Below are positions 58,775 to 64,000 of a stretch of DNA of 64,000 nucleotides, in pieces. Both the position numbers and the translations under genes were made by a program. The notes beneath the pieces are model-generated. The model was given only the letters and a program-made list of their open reading frames with translations. It did not search any database and had not been told where the DNA came from. The stretch lies in NCBI GenBank assembly GCA_021186555.1, contig JAJKFL010000039.1:39574110-39638109 (forward strand), written 5' to 3'. The stretch is from Reticulitermes speratus. Lineage: Eukaryota > Arthropoda > Insecta > Blattodea > Rhinotermitidae. Position 1 is the first letter of the stretch; the number at the start of each line of letters is the position of its first letter.

Positions 58775-59202
58775 ACTTTCTATTATTCCCATGAATAGCG
58801 TCAAATCACTGTCTGACGAATGTTCCATGCACGGAATAGGCCGTTATTTTCCGATCATAGTGATTAACCATACTTTAAAGGATCAATCGAATTCACAAAT
58901 ACTCTGCAAAATTACAAATAACACTGCAGTAGTGTCACAACACATTTCTTTGCCTGTTCCTTCATTAACATTTGTCTATTTAGTTGACATATTTCGTGTA
59001 AAGCGTGGTGAACATCATGGCAATCGATGTCATTCATCCTTTGCTCATTCTAATTTCCTACCAAAACCACTACCAATTTGGCGGTCGTGGTGACTTCTGG
59101 AGTGATAGCGATACTAGCAACAATTAATACAGGCTTCTCCCATCTTGGAACAACATGCAAATTGCAATGTAGGTAAATTTATACAGAACGTAAAACAACA
59201 AC

Positions 59203-59451
59203 ATGGCGGCCTCGCAAAGTCAACATTTGCCTTTTCTTGTGATAGCTATAAATGATGAAAACACTTCAAATTTAGCATATCGCTACATCATAAATAATGA
59301 CGGACAGACAAGCAGATATTGTACAAAGCTGTTTCGGCATAGAAGCACGATAAACTTTGCGTCTGTGAGAATGTGTTACGTCATGTTGGCCAGACTTCAA
59401 CACGTGGAAGTTACAACACAGGAAACTGCACTGAGAACTAAGTCATTATAA
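59203..59451 (+). CDS. Small ORF of 82 residues in the CpG-containing segment (doubtful)
   Basis: ATG sits in ACATGGCGGCCTCG, a context resembling YY1-type promoter motifs, and the frame runs 82 codons (MAASQSQHLPFLVIA...). The paralogous frames in units 2 and 3 are stopped by TGA 21 codons in. The unit 4 frame may therefore be the ancestral first exon of something lost, or chance. No family was recognised. CpG-rich palindromes follow it. Confidence 0.2.
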   Translation: MAASQSQHLPFLVIAINDENTSNLAYRYIINNDGQTSRYCTKLFRHRSTINFASVRMCYVMLARLQHVEVTTQETALRTKSL

Positions 59452-59732
59452 TTGTATACGTATTTATGCAGACCAGCTTCGCGAAGCGGCTACATCACTC
59501 TTCCGTGTCGCAGAACTGGAGCAGTATCTAGCTGTGTCACGTGCTCGCTTAGTGCGGCAGGAACGCCACTAAACGGCAGAGGTCCGCAAATTATTAGCGG
59601 ATCCTCGCTCCAAACAGTCGGTTGCACCAATAGAATCGTGCATAGTGCAGAAATGCATTGTTGCCGTTGGAAAGCAATAAGTATTACATATTGTGAGTTT
59701 ATGTCTGTAGCCTTAGTTATCCAGCGTGCAAA

Positions 59733-59742
59733 GCGCATGCGC
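59733..59742. promoter_or_regulatory. NRF1-type site GCGCATGCGC (unit 4)
   Basis: It is the same palindrome as at 46159-46168. Confidence 0.35.
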
Positions 59743-60092
59743 CGTATTATATTGTTATCTGTGGCCTGTCTGGCTGTACCATATTTTTCCACATTATCTC
59801 ATAAACGGCACGATTTTCGAGAAGAAGTAATTGAACATAAAATGTGTGTTTTAATTTCCTCTACAACTCTTATCTGAAACATTTCTCACTCTAAGAAGAA
59901 TTCAGCGAGATATTAACAAAAATGTACATAGGTCTTCATGTAAAGTACCCGTTGTTCATGTCAGATTTTAACGAAACTTGAATTCCTTTGATAGGTTTTC
60001 GAAAAATCACCATATCACAAGTTTCATGAAAATCCGTCCAGTGTGAGCCGAGCTGATCCACGCGGACAGACAGACATGTCGAAGCTAATATT

Positions 60093-60119
60093 CGCTTTTC
60101 GCAAATTTTGCGAAAAGCG
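60093..60119. repeat. 27-bp perfect palindrome (unit 4)
   Basis: It is identical to 33017-33043 and 46520-46546, and lies about 60 bases from the LINE insertion point. Confidence 0.85.
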
Positions 60120-60177
60120 CCCTAAAAACGAATCTCGTCAACGCATAATCCAGTTTAGTGCGTTCTGTGAGGTAAAC

Positions 60178-62210
60178 TGCATTCTCATCATCATCCTTAG
60201 CATCACACCCCGGGGTGGGCCTTAGCTTCCTCAACTATTCGCCTCTACTCTCCTCTCCTCAGCACCTTCTGTCTCCATCCTCTTATCTTCATAGCCTCCA
60301 AGTCCTCTCTCACGTCCTTCATCCATGTTTTGCGTGGTCTTCCTCTCATTCTGTTGCTCTTCATTTTGTTGTTCAGCATTCTCGTTGGCATTCTGTCATC
60401 TCCCATTCGCTGTACATGTCCCAGCCATCCTAGTCGTCGCGATTTTATACATCGTACTATGTCCTGTCGTTGTAAAATGTTATTTATTTCTTCATTTGTC
60501 CGTGTTCTCCAAAATTCTTCATCTTTCATCGGACCGTATATGCGACGTATTATTTTCCTTTCGAATCTTCTAAGATTTTCCACATATTTAGCAGCCAGTA
60601 CCCATGTTTCCGACGCGTTTGTTACTACTGGTCGGATCAGTGTCTTTTACAGCTTTAATTTAGTTGTTTTTGATAATAGATTTGATCTCAAAAGTGGGAG
60701 ATTGGCGTAAAGAGCTCTGTTTCCGGCCATTATTCTCTGAGAAATTTTCGTTGCTCATCCTGTTTTCGTTATTAAGGGAGGCTCCAAGATATGAGAAGTA
60801 GATGACACCTTTAAACTTGTATTCATCAATAGTTAGATCTACAGGCTTGCGTCTCGCTTCTGATGATGCCATTCTCATATATTTTGTTTTCTCCTTATTT
60901 ATACGGAACCCCATTACCCTTCCTTTCTGCTCAATTATTCTGAACATCTCCTTTAGTGCTTGAATATTGCGGGCCACCAATACGATACCGTCAGCATATA
61001 CAAAGCATTGTTTTGATTATACACAATCGTTCCTCTTATTCTCATATCCTTAATCGCTTCGTGTAATGCCAGGTTAAACAGGACGGCCGAGATGGAGTCG
61101 CCTTGTCTTACACCTGATGACATCATGAAGGGCTCGCTCAGCTTTCCTCCAACAAACACCTTAGATCGTGAATCTTCTAGAGTGATGGCTACCATCTTGA
61201 TTAGTATTTTGGGGATGTCAAATTTTTTTCCAGTGTTCTTATCAGCTGTTTCCATTTTATGGAATCGAAGGCTTGTCGAAAGTCAATAAAGATCATGTAT
61301 ATGTCTATTTTGTTTTCGTAGCACTTTTCCATTATTTGTCTCATCGTGAAAATCTGGTCGATGGTACTTCGCCCTGCCGGAAACCGCACTGATAGTCCTC
61401 TAATATGTTCTCAGCATATGAACTTAGCTTTTTTTGTAATATACTTGAGAAGACGTTGTACGCTACGTTCAATAACGTAATGCCTCTACAGTTTTGGCAT
61501 TCCAGCTTGTCGCCCTTTTTATGTATAGGGCATATCAATCCTGTTTTCCAATCTTCCGGTAGTTTTTCACTTTCCCATATTTTACATATTAACCTATGTA
61601 GCACTTTACTAGGCCCGGACCTCCATGTTTTATTAATTCAGCGGTAATTCCGTCTTCTCCTGGTGATCTGGAATTTTTTGGTCTAAACTTCTTCTACCGT
61701 GGGAGGGTTTATTTCATCATCTCTCTCTCAGTATAATTTTTATCCTTTCCATTGTCTAATCCATCACTTCGTGTTTTATTCACAAGCTCATCAAAGTATT
61801 CTGCCCGTCTTTCCATAATTTTCCTCTCTTCCACTATGATTTTTCCTTCTTTATCTTTACACATTATCACTCTCGGTTGGAATCCTGTGATCATAACTCT
61901 TGCTGCTTGATAGAATCTTCTGCTCTCATTGCTTTTATTGAGTTCCTCGATCTCCTTCATTTTGTTTTTCAGGTATTCCTTTTTCTTTATAGTCTTATTG
62001 GCACTTTCTCTAGTGTGTTTGTACTTCTCCAAGGAGAGTCTTGTGCCTTTCTGCAGGACAATTTGCCTAGCTTTATTTTTCTCCTCAATAGCATTCATAC
62101 ATTCGTCATCGAACCATTCCATGTTCTTCCTGGTTTGTTTTTTCCCAATGGTGTCCTTTGCCGCTTGTTGAACTGCTGTTTTAATTTCTGTCCAAAAAAT
62201 TGTGCATTCT
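60178..62210 (-). mobile_element. RTE-like LINE insertion with TGCATTCT target duplication
   Basis: TGCATTCT flanks the insert at 60178-60185 and 62203-62210. Unit 3 has the uninterrupted site near 46606-46620. The element lies on the minus strand, with its 3' end at 60186 finishing in a short GAT-rich tail (GGATGATGATGAG), typical of RTE-type LINEs. It is about 2.0 kb long, 5'-truncated, without the endonuclease domain. Confidence 0.85.
60245..62122 (-). pseudogene. LINE reverse transcriptase, frameshifted
   Basis: Minus-strand segments give the order MEWFDDECMNAIEEKNKAR (62122), then WKTGLICPIHKKGDKLECQN and the GFRQG / GRSTIDQIF block. MIFIDFRQAFDSI (motif A), SSGVRQGDSISAVLFNLAL and the FADD-box region follow. 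The C-terminal part is LGWLGHVQRMGDDRMPTRML then GRPRKTWMKDVREDL. The catalytic box at 60998-60987 reads YADG, losing the second aspartate. At least four frame changes separate the segments. The C-terminal GRPRK-W domain and the 3' tail favour an RTE-type element. It is non-functional. Confidence 0.8.
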
Positions 62211-62617
62211 AGTGACAGTATATTGAATTTTCAAACTAAATACTTGATCTACTCTGACAAACGCACCAGGTTCCTCTGAAACGTCGGTACCTTTCGCGCC
62301 AGACTACACGGCATCATATACCAAACTACAGAAGTGACCATATTTACCGCCGTGAGAACCTCAAATATAATCTTTTATTTATTTATTTATTTATTTATGT
62401 ACGGTAACCATACCATAGGCTGCAGCAACCGGAGTTCCATTCCCGAAAATGGAAAAATATTGTCTTCCCCATAACGCCCAGACCGACACTGCGGCCCAGC
62501 GGTCTCCTGTTTAATGGGCACCGACTGTCTGACACATGACGCACACACAGAAGTTATTTACCACACAAACAAACGAATAACAAAAATAACGATATTAACA
62601 GATACTTAAAAAAATGT
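62211..62617. other. Remainder of conserved segment after the LINE, unit 4
   Basis: It is the counterpart of 33110-33530 and 46615-46985. It includes a (TTTA)n run at about 62371-62399 and a B-box-like GGAGTTCCATTCCC. No gene was recognised. Confidence 0.5.
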
Positions 62618-62880
62618 GTAACAATTTTAACATTTTAGTGATATTTTAATACACATGTGGTGTATGAGCTCAATCAGAACTCAAAACAGTGGACTGGTAT
62701 TTTAACGTTCAACATTTTACTCATCTGGATGTGACTTTTTATACAATCGATGTATAGTCTATGCTTTTAACACTGTGACCCCCTTAGGATGACATTCTGA
62801 ATGCCGATATAAGTATAGGGGTGAAGCAATAATATTGTAAAAATTGTGTATGAATTGGTATGATAAATAAATAACCTCCA
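62618..62880 (+). repeat. Solo Penelope-type terminal sequence, unit 4
   Basis: It is the counterpart of 47000-47280. The hammerhead-like motif A at about 62778-62822 has lost both the CTGA (now CTTA) and the GAAA (now GATA). Confidence 0.5.
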
Positions 62881-63105
62881 ATTGCTATAGAATGCACGGT
62901 AAATATAACGTCAAGTTTAGCAAGGCATGTACTTTGTATACCATACCAGAGCTGCGTCGGAATGGTATAAACGGCTTGCTAAAGCCACCTAACGGGCGGC
63001 CTCCACAACAAGGTCGTTTAGGATATCGAACCTGCGACCAACAAGTAGAAGGTCTGCATCCTAAACTGGTAACACACTAGCCCCTGCCCACCCAGGAAGT
63101 GTCTT

Positions 63106-64000
63106 AGTTAATATACAGAACAGACATAGCCTACACCTCAACCTATGTTTATCTTTTGTGGCCATGTAGTTAATACACACAACAGAGACATAGCCTACAC
63201 CGTAACCTAACTTTGTGTTTTGTGGCCATGTAGTTAATATACACAACAGAGACATAGCCTAAACCGTAACCTAACTTTGTGTTATGTGGCCATGTAGTTA
63301 ATATATACAACAGAGACATAGCCTACACCATAACCTAACTTTGTATTTTGTGGCCATGTAGTTAATATACACAACAGACATAGCCTACACCGTAACCTAA
63401 CTTTGTGTTTTGTGGCCATGTAGTTAATAAACACAACAGAGACATAACCTACACCGTAACCTAACTTTGTGTTTTGTGGCCATGTAGTTACTATACACAA
63501 CTGAGACATAGCATACATCCTAACCTAAGTTTGTGTTTGCTGGCCATGTCGTTAATATACACAACAGAGACATAGCCTACATCCTAACCTAACTTTGTGT
63601 TTCTGGCCATGCAGTTAATATACACAACAGAGATATAGCATACATCCTAACCTAACTTTGTGTTTTCTGGCCATGTAGTTAATATGCACAAGAGAGACAT
63701 AGCCTACACCTTAACCTAAGTTTGTGTGGAGTGGCCATGTAGTTAATATACACAACAGAGAAACAGCCTACACCATAACCTAACTTTGTGTTTAGTGGCC
63801 ATGTAGTTAATATACGCTATAGGGACATAGCCTACACCGAAACCTAACTATGTGTTTTCTGGCCATGTAGTTAATATACACAACAGAGAAATAGCCTACG
63901 TCCTAACCTAACTTTGTGGCCATGTAGTTATATACAGAACAGAGGCATAGCCTACATTCTAACCTAACTTTGTGTTTTCTGGCCATGTAGTTAATATACA
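63106..64000. repeat. Start of unit 5: 64-bp minisatellite, truncated by window end
   Basis: The sequence repeats the 47498 junction nearly base for base and then continues as about 14 copies of the 64-bp minisatellite to the window edge. Some copies carry short deletions, such as the one near 63910. The zinc-finger gene of this unit would lie beyond the window. Confidence 0.8.

Larger units (their letters stand above)
58775..60177. other. Conserved CpG-containing non-coding segment (unit 4)
   Basis: It is the counterpart of 31703-33080. GCGCATGCGC lies at 59733-59742 and the 27-bp palindrome at 60093-60119. It is interrupted at 60178 by a LINE. Confidence 0.5.
47498..63105. repeat. Tandem segmental duplication unit 4
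   Basis: The fourth copy starts directly in the minisatellite (about 47498) without the SINE and CCAGTGGTTAC repeats that open units 1-3. It carries an intact zinc-finger gene with the longest acidic exon and a 2.0-kb LINE insertion at 60186-62202. Its right end reproduces the junction found at its left end (...GGAAGTGTCTTAGTTAATA), so unit 5 has the same junction type. Confidence 0.85.

Noticed and set aside
60325-62212. Plus-strand ORFs rich in Leu, Ser and Phe at 60.3-62.2 kb
   Set aside because: They are antisense to the LINE reverse transcriptase.
671-64000. CCTAA pieces in the minisatellite as interstitial insect telomere repeats
   Set aside because: Only one to one and a half CCTAA units occur per 64 bp. 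There is no run of tandem pentamers.

Overview
The window is eukaryotic nuclear DNA. Coding segments are short exons bounded by GT-AG splice sites, AT-rich non-coding sequence is abundant, and P-element-like, Penelope-like and non-LTR transposons are present. The C2H2 finger style (linker [16 protein letters not shown]) and the transposon mix point to an arthropod, most likely an insect with a large repeat-rich genome. The species cannot be named from the sequence alone.

The dominant structure is a tandem segmental duplication. Roughly the same 13-15 kb block occurs four times, with a fifth starting: unit 1 about 1-13250 (beginning cut by the window), unit 2 about 13251-34222, unit 3 about 34223-47497, unit 4 about 47498-63105, unit 5 from 63106. 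Reading left to right each unit holds (i) a tRNA-like SINE and a 'CCAGTGGTTAC' repeat cluster (units 1-3 only), (ii) a 64-bp minisatellite, (iii) a SINE-like stretch and the 3' UTR of a zinc-finger gene, (iv) a minus-strand C2H2 zinc-finger exon, (v) a minus-strand acidic repeat exon with the start codon, (vi) about 5 kb of shared non-coding DNA with SINE-like repeats and a hammerhead-like motif, and (vii) in units 2-4 a further conserved CpG-containing segment.

The zinc-finger genes run right to left in two coding exons. An N-terminal exon (MDLxKV...) encodes a tandem 29-residue acidic repeat of type MKVEEDTDEFG-x-CTETCLTSSDD-x-HKVVN. It splices in phase 0 to an exon of tandem C2H2 fingers. 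Unit 3 (664 aa, 15 fingers) and unit 4 (610 aa, 13 acidic repeats, 6 fingers) are intact as read. Unit 1 is a pseudogene. Unit 2 has an intact finger exon, but three 1-bp deletions break its acidic exon. Each acidic repeat carries a PsiKxE motif followed by acidic residues, which suggests an array of SUMO-acceptor sites. Together with a diversifying finger array this resembles the logic of vertebrate KRAB zinc-finger clusters, but no KRAB or ZAD domain is visible.

Several transposons entered single units and can be dated against the empty paralogous sites. They are a 5.4-kb THAP/P-element-like transposon in unit 2 (8-bp target duplication, four-exon transposase with three nonsense codons), a Penelope-like retroelement fragment with GIY-YIG domain in unit 2, a 252-bp fold-back element in the intron of the intact unit 3 gene (14-bp target duplication), and a 2.0-kb 5'-truncated RTE-like LINE in unit 4 (8-bp target duplication). 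An older LINE sits in the minisatellite of units 1-3.

The most distinctive non-protein signal is a set of hammerhead-ribozyme-like motifs in Penelope-type terminal sequences. They share a constant core, their helices differ in sequence but still pair, and all have an extra U after A9. No tRNA genes, rRNA genes or CRISPR arrays were seen.
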